From an uncultured Christensenella sp. (GTDB taxonomy: Bacteria > Bacillota > Clostridia > Christensenellales > Borkfalkiaceae): DNA of 63,584 nt. Below are positions 7,238-17,084 of this stretch, piece by piece. The stretch lies in NCBI GenBank assembly GCA_910577555.1, contig CAJTLF010000013.1:1-63584 (forward strand). The letters run 5' to 3'. Within the stretch, counting starts at the first letter, position 1, and every line of letters begins with the position of its first letter. The position numbers were made by a program, and so were the translations under genes. The notes beneath the pieces were generated by a model. That model was not told the origin of the DNA and did not search any database. It worked only from the letters and a program-made list of their open reading frames with translations.

Positions 7238-8764
7238 ATGTTATCCAAAATAACCAGCTTTGCATTAAACGGGCTTGAAGGCGTTCCCGTCGAAGTGGAA
7301 ACGGACGTGAATAAGGGTATGGTCTCTTACGATTTGGTCGGCTTGCCCGACGCCGCCGTAAAGGAAAGTAAAGAGCGCGTCCGTTCGGCTATAAAGAACA
7401 GCGCGGCGTACTTCCCCGTAAACAAAATAACCATAAATCTTGCGCCCGCGAACGTCAAAAAGGAAGGCTCGCATTACGACTTACCGCTTGCAATCAGCAT
7501 TTTAAAGGCGGGCGACCAGCTCGTCGCGGAAACCGACGGAATAGTATTTTTGGGCGAACTTGCGCTTGACGGCAGTCTCCGTCCCGTCGCGGGCATACTG
7601 CCAATACTCATTTCGGCAAAGGCAAAGGGCTTTACGCAATTCATAGTCCCCGCAGGCAACGCAAACGAAGCAAGCTATATAGAAGGCACGCGCGTGTTCG
7701 CTCTCAATTCCCTGCGCGATACGATAGATTTACTCACGGGCGAGAAGGTATTTGCTCCCGTAGAACCCCGCAGCTTCAGTGCGGCGCGTAACAAAAAGCG
7801 CAGTAATTACGATATGGCTCTCGTCCGCGGACAGAAGATAGCCAAGCGCGCGCTCGAAATAGCCGTTGCGGGCGGACACAATCTCTTGCTCGCAGGTCCG
7901 CCGGGAACGGGTAAAACCCTGCTCGCCCGCTGTATTCCCACGATAATGCCCGATATGACCTTCGAAGAAGCTCTCGAAGTGACCAAAATTCATTCGGTTG
8001 CCGGCGTGCTGTCAGAAGAAGGCATCGTCTCCGAACGCCCTTTCCGCACGCCACACCATACCGCAACCACGGTATCGCTCTGCGGCGGCGGCAACACCAA
8101 AATTCACCCAGGCGAAATATCTATGGCGCACAAGGGCGTGCTGTTTCTGGACGAACTGCCCGAATACACCCGCCACGCGCTCGAAAGCTTACGCCAGCCG
8201 TTGGAAGACAGGGTAATTACAGTTACCCGCGCAGGCGGCGCGATAACTTTCCCCGCAGACTTTATGCTGTGCGCGAGTATGAACCCCTGCCCGTGCGGCA
8301 ATTACGGCTCGGCATATCTCACCTGTACCTGCACTCCCGCACAGGTACATAAATACAGAAGTAAAATCTCCGGACCGCTGTTGGACAGAATAGACCTTCA
8401 GGTGGAAGTCGACGGTATAAAGTACGAAGATTTGGCAAGTACGGAAGCGGAAGAGAGCAGTGCGGCAGTAAAACTGCGCGTGGAAAAGGCAAGGGCTATC
8501 CAGCGCGAAAGATACGCTGAAGATACCATACTCGTAAACGCTAATATGAGCGAACGCCATATCAAAAAGTATTGCCGTCTTTCGGCAGAGTGCGAAGAAA
8601 TTCTGCGCAACGCGTTCGAAACGCTCCACCTGTCCGCCCGCGCCCGCGCGCGGATAATAAAGGTAGCGCGCACCATTGCCGACCTTGACTTTTCGGCGGA
8701 TATTAAACCGGAGCATATTCTCGAAGCGGCGTCGTACAGAAGCTACGATTCCAACTCGCTTTAA
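7238..8764 (+). CDS. comM: ComM/YifB AAA+ ATPase (Mg-chelatase family)
   Basis: ComM is a hexameric helicase that promotes branch migration during natural transformation in some bacteria; Firmicute homologues are less studied. The 508 residues show the N-terminal Lon-like domain, Walker A GPPGTGKTLLARCI (about residue 221), Walker B VLFLDELPEYTRH, and a cysteine cluster (NPCPCGNYG). Two genes likely tied to DNA uptake, comM and dprA, lie together here with a four-base gap. Confidence 0.93.
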   Translation: MLSKITSFALNGLEGVPVEVETDVNKGMVSYDLVGLPDAAVKESKERVRSAIKNSAAYFPVNKITINLAPANVKKEGSHYDLPLAISILKAGDQLVAETDGIVFLGELALDGSLRPVAGILPILISAKAKGFTQFIVPAGNANEASYIEGTRVFALNSLRDTIDLLTGEKVFAPVEPRSFSAARNKKRSNYDMALVRGQKIAKRALEIAVAGGHNLLLAGPPGTGKTLLARCIPTIMPDMTFEEALEVTKIHSVAGVLSEEGIVSERPFRTPHHTATTVSLCGGGNTKIHPGEISMAHKGVLFLDELPEYTRHALESLRQPLEDRVITVTRAGGAITFPADFMLCASMNPCPCGNYGSAYLTCTCTPAQVHKYRSKISGPLLDRIDLQVEVDGIKYEDLASTEAEESSAAVKLRVEKARAIQRERYAEDTILVNANMSERHIKKYCRLSAECEEILRNAFETLHLSARARARIIKVARTIADLDFSADIKPEHILEAASYRSYDSNSL

Positions 8765-8767
8765 ACT

Positions 8768-9835
8768 ATGTATACCGAAGAAGAAATCAATCTTATAACT
8801 CTTTCCGCAACGGCGGAGCTTACCCATAAAAATTGCGTAACCCTGCTCGACGGACTTGCCACTGCCCAACCCGATTTTGAAATTCACAAAAATTATTTGA
8901 TTAAAACGCTTTCGGACGGCGTATATAATAAAGTGAAGGGCAATTTTTATTCGCAGAGCTACCGCTCCGCAATTTTGAAAAAACTTGCCGACCGCGGCAT
9001 AACCTGCGTAACTTACTTTTCCAAGGATTATCCCGAAAACCTTAAAAACACGCCCTGCCCGCCGTTGACTCTGTTCTGTAAGGGCAACGTCGGTCTGTTA
9101 AAACGAAAGTCTTTATCAATCGTCGGTTCGCGCCGCACTCTCCCGAATATTTTAAAGGAGAGTAAAGCGGTCTCCGCCGAACTTTGTAAAAAGTTTACAA
9201 TCGTCACGGGAACGGCGGACGGAGCGGATGCGGCGGTAATAAACGGGGCGCTGGGAAGCGGCAATATAATCTGCGTGCTTGCTTACGGCTTCGACAGTTA
9301 CTATCCGTCCGTAAACGAAAATCTTATAAAGAGCGTGGAAAAGAACGGACTTTTAATAACCGAGTACACTCCGCAGGTCAAACCGCAAAAATTCAACTTC
9401 CCCGCAAGAAACAGAATTATCGCAGGGCTTTCGGAAGGCACTCTCGTAGTTTCGGCGGGTAAGCGTAGCGGCGCGACGATAACGGCGCGTTACGCTCTCG
9501 AATACGGTAAAAGAGTTTTCGCCTTTCCCTATTCCTTAGGCGTAGCTTCGGGCGAAGGTTGCAATTCTCTCATACGCGACGGCGCAACGCTCGTCACGGA
9601 CGCAGGCGATATTTTGGAAGATTTCGGCATCGAACGGGAAGAGAGCAAAGCCCCCGCCTTAACAGCGGAAGAGCTTGAAACACTTACCGTAATAAAGGAA
9701 ATGGGCGACGCGTTCCTGTCTACGGTAGCAACCAAACTGGGCAAAATGCCATTCCAGCTAATTCCCGTAATAACTTCGCTTGAAATGAAAGGGCTTATAG
9801 CCCGACTCGGCGGCAACAGATACGCCGCACTCTGA
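8768..9835 (+). CDS. dprA: DNA processing protein DprA
   Basis: DprA loads RecA onto incoming single-stranded DNA. The Rossmann-like core motifs are present: SIVGSRR, VTGTADGADAAVINGAL, FPARNRIIAGLSEGTLVV and GCNSLIRDGA. The usual SGxAxGID motif reads TGTADGAD, a mild divergence. A C-terminal winged-helix-like tail follows. At 355 residues it has the family length. It is followed by topA, as in many Firmicutes. Confidence 0.93.
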   Translation: MYTEEEINLITLSATAELTHKNCVTLLDGLATAQPDFEIHKNYLIKTLSDGVYNKVKGNFYSQSYRSAILKKLADRGITCVTYFSKDYPENLKNTPCPPLTLFCKGNVGLLKRKSLSIVGSRRTLPNILKESKAVSAELCKKFTIVTGTADGADAAVINGALGSGNIICVLAYGFDSYYPSVNENLIKSVEKNGLLITEYTPQVKPQKFNFPARNRIIAGLSEGTLVVSAGKRSGATITARYALEYGKRVFAFPYSLGVASGEGCNSLIRDGATLVTDAGDILEDFGIEREESKAPALTAEELETLTVIKEMGDAFLSTVATKLGKMPFQLIPVITSLEMKGLIARLGGNRYAAL

Positions 9836-9851
9836 TTTAAAAGGTAACTTT

Positions 9852-12197
9852 ATGGATTTAATTATAGTAGAATCGCCGTCAAAGGCAAAAACCATTTCAA
9901 AATACTTAAAGGGCAAATACAAGGTAGACGCATCAGGCGGTCACGTGCGCGATTTGCCCGAGCGCACTCTCGGAGTTAAGATTACGGAAAATTTCGAACC
10001 GAAATACGAAATTACGGCGTCTAAAAAGGAAGTAATAAAACGGCTTGCCGCCGAAGCAAAAAAATGCGGCAAAGTCTATCTCGCAACCGACCCCGACCGC
10101 GAAGGCGAAGCCATAAGCTGGCACTTACAGACCGTTTTGGGCCTTGACGAAAATCAGGCAAACCGCATAGAATTCAACGAAATTTCTCCCGCGGCGGTGC
10201 AGAACGCTTTAAAAACCCCGCGCAGGATAAATATAAATTTAGTCGACGCACAGCAGGCACGCAGGGTACTCGACAGGCTCGTGGGCTATAAGCTTTCCCC
10301 GCTTTTGAACAAGCGTATACAGAACGGCTTGTCCGCGGGCAGAGTGCAGTCCGTCGCGCTAAGGCTTATCGTTGACAGAGAGCGTGAAATTTCGGCGTTC
10401 AAACCCGAAGGGTATTGGACGATGAACGCGTTCCTGCAGGACAAAAACGAAAAGTATTCCCCGTTTAAAGCTGTATACCAGTATAAAAAGAGCGGTGAAA
10501 CCATTTCGGAAGAGCTTGCCGCCGAAGTGGAGCGCAAGGTAAAAGCGGGAGTATTTAAGGTAACAAAGGTGAAAAAGGGCGTAACCAAACAGCACGCGCC
10601 CGCGCCTTTCACCACTTCTTCGCTCCAACAGGACGCGTCCAACAAGTTCGGAATGTCGTCCCCCGAAACGATGCTCATCGCCCAGCACCTTTATGAAGGT
10701 ATGGACGTGGGCGGCGACCACATCGCGCTCATAACGTATATCAGAACGGACTCCGTCCGCGTATCCAAGGACGCGCAGGATAACGCGCTCAACTTCATCA
10801 AATCAACTTACGGTGAAGATTACGCTCCCGTCAAGCCCAACTTCTACGCAACCAAAAAGGGCGCGCAGGACGCGCACGAGGCAATCCGTCCAATCAATTT
10901 AGGCGTGACCCCCGCAAGCGTAAAGGGCATTCTCGATAAAAAGCACTACAACGTTTATAAGCTCATTTACGACAGATTTATCGCGTCGCAAATGGCGGAA
11001 GCGCAGTTCAACTCCATGCAGATAGAAACGGAAAGCGGCGGCTATACCTTCAAGGCAAGCGGCAAATCGCTGTTGTTTGCAGGATATACCGCGGCGTATC
11101 AGGAAGCGGGCAAGGAAAAGGACGACGAAGAAGAAGTTGCAAAGCTTTTGCCCCCGCTCGAAGAAGGGGACGAGCTGCGGCTCAACGATTTCAGGCGCGA
11201 GCAGAAATTCACCAAACCGCCCTATCGCTACACGGACGCGTCGCTCGTAAAGGCTATGGAAGAAAAGGGCATCGGCAGACCGTCCACCTACGCGTCTATA
11301 ATCTCCGTTCTCAATAAGCGCAAATACGTTAAAAAGGACGGCAAGTATATGATGCCAACCGACGTTGCGTACTCCATTACGGATATGCTCATAAAGTATT
11401 TTACCGATATAATGGACGTAGGCTTTACCGCGCGTATGGAAGACGATTTGGATAAAATCGAAGAAGGCGGTTGCGACTGGCACAAGATTATTTCCGACTT
11501 CTATCCCGGCTTTGCCGAGCATCTCAAAACGGCGTCGACTGACGGCGACGAGCTTACCGATATAATCTGCGAAAAGTGCGGCAAGCCCATGATAAGGCGT
11601 CTGGGCAAATACGGCAAATACCTTGCCTGCTCCAACTATCCCGCCTGCTCGAACATTGTCAGCGAAGGCGAAGCGGAAATATCCGCCATGCGTTGTCCCA
11701 AATGCGGCGCGAATATGGTCGTAAAAAGCGGCAAATACGGCAAATTCCTTGCCTGCCCCAACTATCCCGAATGCTCGTCCATTCTTCCCATAGACGCGGA
11801 AGCCACGCAGGAAAAGTGCAGGGAATGCGGCACGGATATGCTCCTTAAAAAGGGCAAATACGGCAAGTATCTCGAATGCCCCAAGTGCCTTTCCAAACGC
11901 CCGTTCGTCAGCGACAAGGACGGCGGCGACGGCGAAAAGCTCGAAGGCAAGTGCCCCGAATGCGGCAAACCCATGCGCAGAATGCGCTCCAAGTCGGGCA
12001 AAATATACTACGGTTGCACGGGCTATCCCGACTGCTCGTTTTTAAGCTGGGACGTAGCCACGGGCGAAAAATGCCCCAAGTGCAATAAGTATCTCGTCAA
12101 AAAAGGCAACAAAATAAAGTGTTCTGGCAAGGATTGCGACTATTCTATAGACGCGCCCGAAGAACAGCCCGCACCCGAAAGCAACGGTAATGAATGA
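9852..12197 (+). CDS. topA: DNA topoisomerase I with five C-terminal zinc ribbons
   Basis: Type IA topoisomerase that relaxes negative supercoils. The Toprim domain starts MDLIIVESPSKAKTISKYL with the acidic site DPDREGEA, and the catalytic tyrosine lies in LITYIRTDSVR (near residue 300). The C-terminal third holds five CxxC-type ribbons beginning at about 11574, 11695, 11817, 11953 and 12073; the second and third carry near-identical GKYGK motifs. Three or four ribbons are more usual. The last codons overlap trmFO by eight bases. Confidence 0.97.
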   Translation: MDLIIVESPSKAKTISKYLKGKYKVDASGGHVRDLPERTLGVKITENFEPKYEITASKKEVIKRLAAEAKKCGKVYLATDPDREGEAISWHLQTVLGLDENQANRIEFNEISPAAVQNALKTPRRININLVDAQQARRVLDRLVGYKLSPLLNKRIQNGLSAGRVQSVALRLIVDREREISAFKPEGYWTMNAFLQDKNEKYSPFKAVYQYKKSGETISEELAAEVERKVKAGVFKVTKVKKGVTKQHAPAPFTTSSLQQDASNKFGMSSPETMLIAQHLYEGMDVGGDHIALITYIRTDSVRVSKDAQDNALNFIKSTYGEDYAPVKPNFYATKKGAQDAHEAIRPINLGVTPASVKGILDKKHYNVYKLIYDRFIASQMAEAQFNSMQIETESGGYTFKASGKSLLFAGYTAAYQEAGKEKDDEEEVAKLLPPLEEGDELRLNDFRREQKFTKPPYRYTDASLVKAMEEKGIGRPSTYASIISVLNKRKYVKKDGKYMMPTDVAYSITDMLIKYFTDIMDVGFTARMEDDLDKIEEGGCDWHKIISDFYPGFAEHLKTASTDGDELTDIICEKCGKPMIRRLGKYGKYLACSNYPACSNIVSEGEAEISAMRCPKCGANMVVKSGKYGKFLACPNYPECSSILPIDAEATQEKCRECGTDMLLKKGKYGKYLECPKCLSKRPFVSDKDGGDGEKLEGKCPECGKPMRRMRSKSGKIYYGCTGYPDCSFLSWDVATGEKCPKCNKYLVKKGNKIKCSGKDCDYSIDAPEEQPAPESNGNE

Positions 12198-13494
12198 TAT
12201 CAAGGTAATCGGCGCGGGGCTTGCGGGGTGCGAAGCGGCTTTCTATCTCGCGGAAAGGGGAGTTAAGGTAACTCTTTACGATATTAAACCTAAATCCTTC
12301 ACGCCCGCCCATTCGGATAAGAACTTTTGCGAGCTGGTCTGCTCCAACTCCTTAAAGGGCAAGGACGCATATTCCAACGCCTGCGGGCTTTTAAAGGAAG
12401 AAATGCGCGTGCTCGGCTCGGTTACTATGGACGCGGCTGAAAAAACCGCAGTTCCCGCGGGCGGCGCGCTCGCAGTCGAGCGCGAAAGCTTCGCGGCGTT
12501 CGTAACCCAAAAAATCAAGTCGCATAAAAATATAAAAGTCGTCTGCGAAGAAGTTGAAAAAGTTCCCAAAGAACGGGCGATAATCGCCACGGGACCTTTG
12601 ACTTCGGACGCGCTTTCAAACGATATTTCGCGCATATGCGGGGGTCAATTGCACTTTTACGACGCGTCCGCGCCCATAATCTCGCGCGACAGTCTGGATT
12701 TTGAAAAGTGCTTTTTCGGCGACAGATACGGCAAGGGCGGCGACGATTATATAAATTGCCCGCTCGATAAACAGGAGTACGAAGCTTTCGTAACAGAGCT
12801 TTTATCCGCGGAACGGGCGGTGTTGCACGACTTTGAAAAGCGGGAAATTTTCGAAGGCTGTATGCCCTTGGAAATTATGGCGTCGCGCGGGATAGAAAGT
12901 CTGCGCTTTGCAAATTTCAAGCCCGTGGGGTTAAGGGATAAGCAGGGCAACAAATTTTACGCCGTATTACAGCTCCGCAAGGAAAACGCGCAGGGCACGG
13001 CTTATAATTTGGTCGGTTGTCAGACCAATCTCAAATGGGGGGAACAGAAACGCGTTTTCTCGCTCATACCCGCTCTGAAAAACGCGGAATATCTGCGCTA
13101 CGGCGTAATGCACCGCAACACCTTTATAAATTCCCCCACCTGTCTAAACGCAGACTTTTCACTCAAATCCAACCCTACTGTATTTTTCGCGGGACAGATA
13201 ACGGGAGTGGAAGGTTACGTCGAATCCGCGGCAAGCGGTATTCTTGCGGCGGTGCATTGCTTTGAAAAATTGCGCGGCAATATGCCGCGGATACCGGAAA
13301 GCGTCACCGTTATGGGTGCGTTGTCGGCGCATATATGCGGGGCAACGGATAATTTTCAGCCTATGAACGCAAATTTTGGTATTTTAAAACCGCTTGAAAA
13401 CGAAATAAGAGATAAAAAACAACGCTACGCCGCGCTCGCCCAAAGGGCAATAGACAGTATAAAGGAGTACAAGTCGGCGTTAAATCAAAACTAA
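12190..13494 (+). CDS. trmFO: tRNA m5U54 methyltransferase TrmFO (folate-dependent)
   Basis: TrmFO uses methylenetetrahydrofolate and FAD to form m5U54 in tRNA. The FAD-binding start IKVIGAGLAGCEAAFYLAER, the SDKNFCELVCSNSL motif and the C-terminal GQITGVEGYVESAASG are diagnostic. The length of 434 residues is normal. It overlaps topA, giving the familiar dprA-topA-trmFO string; the xerC homologue that follows in Bacillus is absent and hslV comes next. Confidence 0.96.
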   Translation: MNDIKVIGAGLAGCEAAFYLAERGVKVTLYDIKPKSFTPAHSDKNFCELVCSNSLKGKDAYSNACGLLKEEMRVLGSVTMDAAEKTAVPAGGALAVERESFAAFVTQKIKSHKNIKVVCEEVEKVPKERAIIATGPLTSDALSNDISRICGGQLHFYDASAPIISRDSLDFEKCFFGDRYGKGGDDYINCPLDKQEYEAFVTELLSAERAVLHDFEKREIFEGCMPLEIMASRGIESLRFANFKPVGLRDKQGNKFYAVLQLRKENAQGTAYNLVGCQTNLKWGEQKRVFSLIPALKNAEYLRYGVMHRNTFINSPTCLNADFSLKSNPTVFFAGQITGVEGYVESAASGILAAVHCFEKLRGNMPRIPESVTVMGALSAHICGATDNFQPMNANFGILKPLENEIRDKKQRYAALAQRAIDSIKEYKSALNQN

Positions 13495-13506
13495 CGGGAG
13501 TAAATT

Positions 13507-14043
13507 ATGACGGAATTTCACGCAACAACCATTTGCGCCGTAAAAAAGAACGGCAAAACTGCTATCGCGGGCGACGGACAAGTCACCATGGGCGAAAGCG
13601 TAATTTTCAAAAACTCAGCTCAGAAGGTACGCAGAATTTACGGCGGCAAAGTAATTTTAGGCTTTGCTGGCTCCGTTTCGGACGCATTCTCGCTCAGCGA
13701 AAAGTTCGAAGGTATGCTCAACAAATTTTCGGGCAACCTTATGCGTTCGGCGGTAGAGCTTGCCGAGCTGTGGCGTTCGGATAAAGCCGTGCGCAAGCTC
13801 GAAGCTTTGATGATTGTCGCGGATAAGGACACGATGTTAATCGTTTCGGGTACGGGCGAAGTAATCGAGCCGGACGACGGGATAGCCGCAATAGGCAGCG
13901 GCGGCAACTACGCCCTTGCGGCGGCTCGCGCGCTCTATCAGAATACGGACTACGACGCGGAAGAAATCGCCAAAAAGTCTTTGAAAATAGCAAGCGAAAT
14001 CTGCGTTTTCACAAACGACAATATTAAATGCGAAACCATATAA
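13507..14043 (+). CDS. hslV: HslV (ClpQ) peptidase subunit
   Basis: HslV is the proteasome-like peptidase of the HslUV ATP-dependent protease. The start MTEFHATTICAV is processed in the family to expose a catalytic threonine (here the TT after HA), then AIAGDGQVTMG follows. The length is 178 residues. The catalytic residue appears to be Thr, unlike the Ser of Bacillus CodW. It pairs with hslU 73 bases downstream. Confidence 0.96.
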   Translation: MTEFHATTICAVKKNGKTAIAGDGQVTMGESVIFKNSAQKVRRIYGGKVILGFAGSVSDAFSLSEKFEGMLNKFSGNLMRSAVELAELWRSDKAVRKLEALMIVADKDTMLIVSGTGEVIEPDDGIAAIGSGGNYALAAARALYQNTDYDAEEIAKKSLKIASEICVFTNDNIKCETI

Positions 14044-14116
14044 CCGAACGCCATTCTCGGTCGGGCGGAATAAATACTCGGCGAATAATATTAAAAAATC
14101 GTTAAAGGAAATTATT

Positions 14117-15430
14117 ATGGATTTAACACCCAAACAGATAGTACACGAACTCAACAAATATATCATAGGTCAGGACGAAGCTAAAAAAGCCGTCGCGATA
14201 GCCCTTAGAAACAGATACAGAAGAAGCATGCTTTCCCCCGCGTTGCAGGACGAAATCACCCCCAAAAACATAATTATGAAGGGACCTACGGGCGTGGGTA
14301 AGACGGAAATCGCAAGGCGGCTTGCAAAGCTCGTAAAAGCTCCGTTTATAAAGGTGGAAGCCACCAAGTATACCGAAGTGGGCTACGTCGGGCGCGACGT
14401 GGAAAGTATGGTGCGCGACCTTGCCGAGTGCGCGATAAGGCTCGTCAAGGAAGAAAAGATGGCGGAAGTAAGCTTTAAGGCTACCGCGGTTGCGGAAAGG
14501 CGTATCGCCAAGGTTCTTTCGGAAATGAAAAAGGACGAGCGCGGCGAAACGGCAAAACCTATTTTCGAAGATAAAATCGTCGAAGAAATTCACGCGGGCA
14601 AGCACGATAATACTGTAATAGAGATAGAAGTTGCGGAAATGCCCAAGCCCTTAGAGCTTTCCCCCGGCAGCGGTGCGGCTATCGATTTGGGTTCGATTTT
14701 CGGCAGTATGGGCTTGCACGGCAGAAAGAAAAAGCGCAAAATCTCCGTCCGCGAAGCAAAAAATCTCATAATTGCGGAAGAAGCGGATAAGCTCATCGAT
14801 AACGACGCGGTAAACGCGGAAGCGTTGCGCCGCGCGGAAAACGACGGAATTATCTTCATCGACGAAATAGACAAAATCGCGGGCAAGGGCAATCAGGGTG
14901 CGGACGTTTCCCGCGAAGGCGTCCAGCGCGACATTCTGCCCATAGTCGAAGGCTGTACGGTAATGACCAAGTACGGTCCCGTGAAGACGGATTACATTCT
15001 CTTTATAGCGGCGGGTGCATTCCACGTTAGCAAGGTTGAAGATTTAATTCCCGAATTGCAGGGCAGATTCCCCATTCAGGTCGAACTCAAAAGCCTTACT
15101 AAGGGCGATTTTATAAATATTCTCACCCAGCCGCAAAACGCCATAACCACGCAGTACGCCGCACTTCTTGCGGTGGACAACATAGACCTGCATTTTTCCG
15201 CCGACGCAATAGAAAAAATCGCGGAAATATCGGAAGATATAAACAACACTTCGGAAGATATCGGCGCAAGGCGTCTGCACACGGTAATGGAGCATCTTCT
15301 GGAAGATATCTCTTTCAACGCGGGCGGCAACGATTATCCGCTCGTCACCGTCGAAGTTAACAGCAAATACGTAGAAGAGCATCTCGAAAATATCACCCGC
15401 AACCGCGACCTGAAAAAATACGTATTGTAA
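14117..15430 (+). CDS. hslU: HslU (ClpY) AAA+ unfoldase
   Basis: HslU unfolds substrates for HslV. It has Walker A GPTGVGKTEIARRLA (about residue 55), a variable I domain, Walker B GIIFIDEIDKIA, and the C-terminal tail that docks into HslV. The length of 437 residues is on the short side but complete. A GGAAAT-type site precedes the ATG. The transcription factor gene codY, which follows in Bacillus, is replaced by hisS. Confidence 0.96.
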   Translation: MDLTPKQIVHELNKYIIGQDEAKKAVAIALRNRYRRSMLSPALQDEITPKNIIMKGPTGVGKTEIARRLAKLVKAPFIKVEATKYTEVGYVGRDVESMVRDLAECAIRLVKEEKMAEVSFKATAVAERRIAKVLSEMKKDERGETAKPIFEDKIVEEIHAGKHDNTVIEIEVAEMPKPLELSPGSGAAIDLGSIFGSMGLHGRKKKRKISVREAKNLIIAEEADKLIDNDAVNAEALRRAENDGIIFIDEIDKIAGKGNQGADVSREGVQRDILPIVEGCTVMTKYGPVKTDYILFIAAGAFHVSKVEDLIPELQGRFPIQVELKSLTKGDFINILTQPQNAITTQYAALLAVDNIDLHFSADAIEKIAEISEDINNTSEDIGARRLHTVMEHLLEDISFNAGGNDYPLVTVEVNSKYVEEHLENITRNRDLKKYVL

Positions 15431-15438
15431 GGAGCAGT

Positions 15439-16686
15439 ATGATAAATATTCCCAAAGGCACTAAGGACGTACTGCCCGCGCAGTCGTATAAATGGCAGTT
15501 TATCGAAGAAACTGCCCGTTCCGTGGCAAAGGCTTTCAATTTCAGGGAAGTCCGCACGCCCGTATTCGAGCATACCGAACTCTTTCAGCGCGGCGTCGGC
15601 GAAACGACCGACGTGGTCAATAAAGAAATGTATACCTTCGAAGACAAGGGCGGGCGTTCGGTAACGCTCAAGCCCGAAGGCACTGCGGGCGTTGCAAGGG
15701 CGTTTATAGAAAACGGACTTGCAAGCTCTCCCATGCCCGTCAAAACTTACTATATAACCCCCGCGTTCCGCTATGAAAGACCGCAGGCGGGCAGACTGCG
15801 CGAGTTCCACCAGTTCGGTTTCGAAGCGTTCGGCTCGGCGTCTGCTGAAACGGATGCGGAAATAATTTTCGCCGCATCGTCCTTTCTGGACAAGCTCGGC
15901 GTAAAGGGCGTAAAGCTCGAAATAAACTCGATTGGTTGCCCCATATGCCGCAACGAATACAATAAAGCATTAAAAAATTATTTCGCTCCCCACCTTGAAA
16001 CGATGTGCCCCACCTGCCGCACCCGCTACGAAAAGAACCCGTTGCGAATGCTCGACTGTAAGGAAGAAGGCTGTAAAAAAATAACTGCGGGCGCGCCGCA
16101 AATTCTCGACTATCTCTGCGAAGATTGTAAATCCCACTTTGAAAAAGTCAAATCGCTTTTAACCGGTTTAGGGCTTGAATATACCGTTAATTCGCGCATA
16201 GTACGGGGGTTAGACTACTATACTCGCACCGTTTTCGAGTTCTTGTCGGGCGAAATAGGCTCGCAGAGTGCGGTCTGCGCGGGCGGAAGATACGACAATC
16301 TTTTAAGCCAGCTCGGCGGCAATCCCCTGCCCGCAATAGGCTTCGCCGCGGGCATAGAAAGGTTGCTATTGTTAATGGAAAACACGGGCGTCGCCTTCCC
16401 CGAAGAGCAAAAGCCCCTTATATATCTTGCGGGAATGGACGAAAGCTCCCGCGCGCTTTGCTTTAAAATAGCGGCGGAGTTAAGGAAAAAGGGCGTCTGC
16501 GCGGAAATAGACCTTATGGCGCGGAGCGTAAAAGCCCAGCTCAAATACGCGGACAAAATCGGCGCGAAGCACGTTGCCGTAATAGGCGAAAGCGAAATGC
16601 AGTCGGGCGAAGTTTCACTCAAAAAAATGTCCGACGGCTCAGTCCGCACGGTTAAAATAGACGATTTATACAAATACTTTATTTAA
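15439..16686 (+). CDS. hisS: Histidyl-tRNA synthetase
   Basis: Class II synthetase charging tRNA-His. Motif 1 (the FREVRTPVFEHTELF region), motif 2 (FRYERPQAGRLREFHQFG), the histidine motif (VRGLDYYTRTVFE) and motif 3 (GFAAGIERL) are all present, followed by the anticodon-binding domain. The length of 415 residues is standard. It starts eight bases after hslU; no T-box leader is visible. Confidence 0.97.
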   Translation: MINIPKGTKDVLPAQSYKWQFIEETARSVAKAFNFREVRTPVFEHTELFQRGVGETTDVVNKEMYTFEDKGGRSVTLKPEGTAGVARAFIENGLASSPMPVKTYYITPAFRYERPQAGRLREFHQFGFEAFGSASAETDAEIIFAASSFLDKLGVKGVKLEINSIGCPICRNEYNKALKNYFAPHLETMCPTCRTRYEKNPLRMLDCKEEGCKKITAGAPQILDYLCEDCKSHFEKVKSLLTGLGLEYTVNSRIVRGLDYYTRTVFEFLSGEIGSQSAVCAGGRYDNLLSQLGGNPLPAIGFAAGIERLLLLMENTGVAFPEEQKPLIYLAGMDESSRALCFKIAAELRKKGVCAEIDLMARSVKAQLKYADKIGAKHVAVIGESEMQSGEVSLKKMSDGSVRTVKIDDLYKYFI

Positions 16687-16702
16687 GTAAGGAGTAGAAA
16701 AA

Positions 16703-17014
16703 ATGGAAAAAATCAACGAAGAAAAATTCAACGAACTTATAAAGGGAGATAAACCCGTCGTGTGCGACTTTTTCGCGGATTGGTGCGGTCCGTGCAGAAT
16801 GCTTGCGCCCGTACTCGAAAGCGCGTCCGAAAAGTTTGCCGATAAAGCCGAATTCGTAAAGGTCAACGTGGACGAAAATCCCGCCCTTTCCGTTCGTTAC
16901 GGCATAATGTCGATACCCTTCGTCGCGGTTATAAAGAACGGCGAACTCACGGCAAAGAGCGTGGGCTACACTTCCAAAAGCCAGACGGAAGAATTCTTAT
17001 CCGAAAATCTTTAA
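16703..17014 (+). CDS. trxA: Thioredoxin
   Basis: Small cytoplasmic disulfide reductase. The active site WCGPCR is near residues 30-35 and the cis-proline motif (MSIPFVAV) follows. The length of 103 residues is normal. It has a GGAG site and ends at a strong terminator, closing the hslVU-hisS-trxA group. Confidence 0.97.
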   Translation: MEKINEEKFNELIKGDKPVVCDFFADWCGPCRMLAPVLESASEKFADKAEFVKVNVDENPALSVRYGIMSIPFVAVIKNGELTAKSVGYTSKSQTEEFLSENL

Positions 17015-17018
17015 AAAA

Positions 17019-17043
17019 AAGGCAAGCGGGGCTTGCCTTTTTT
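17019..17043 (+). terminator. Intrinsic terminator of trxA
   Basis: GGCAAG and CTTGCC, extended by A-T pairs, form a stem with a five-base loop followed by six T. Confidence 0.9.
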
Positions 17044-17084
17044 AATATATTTAATATACAATAAAATAAAAACGGAGCAGTATA

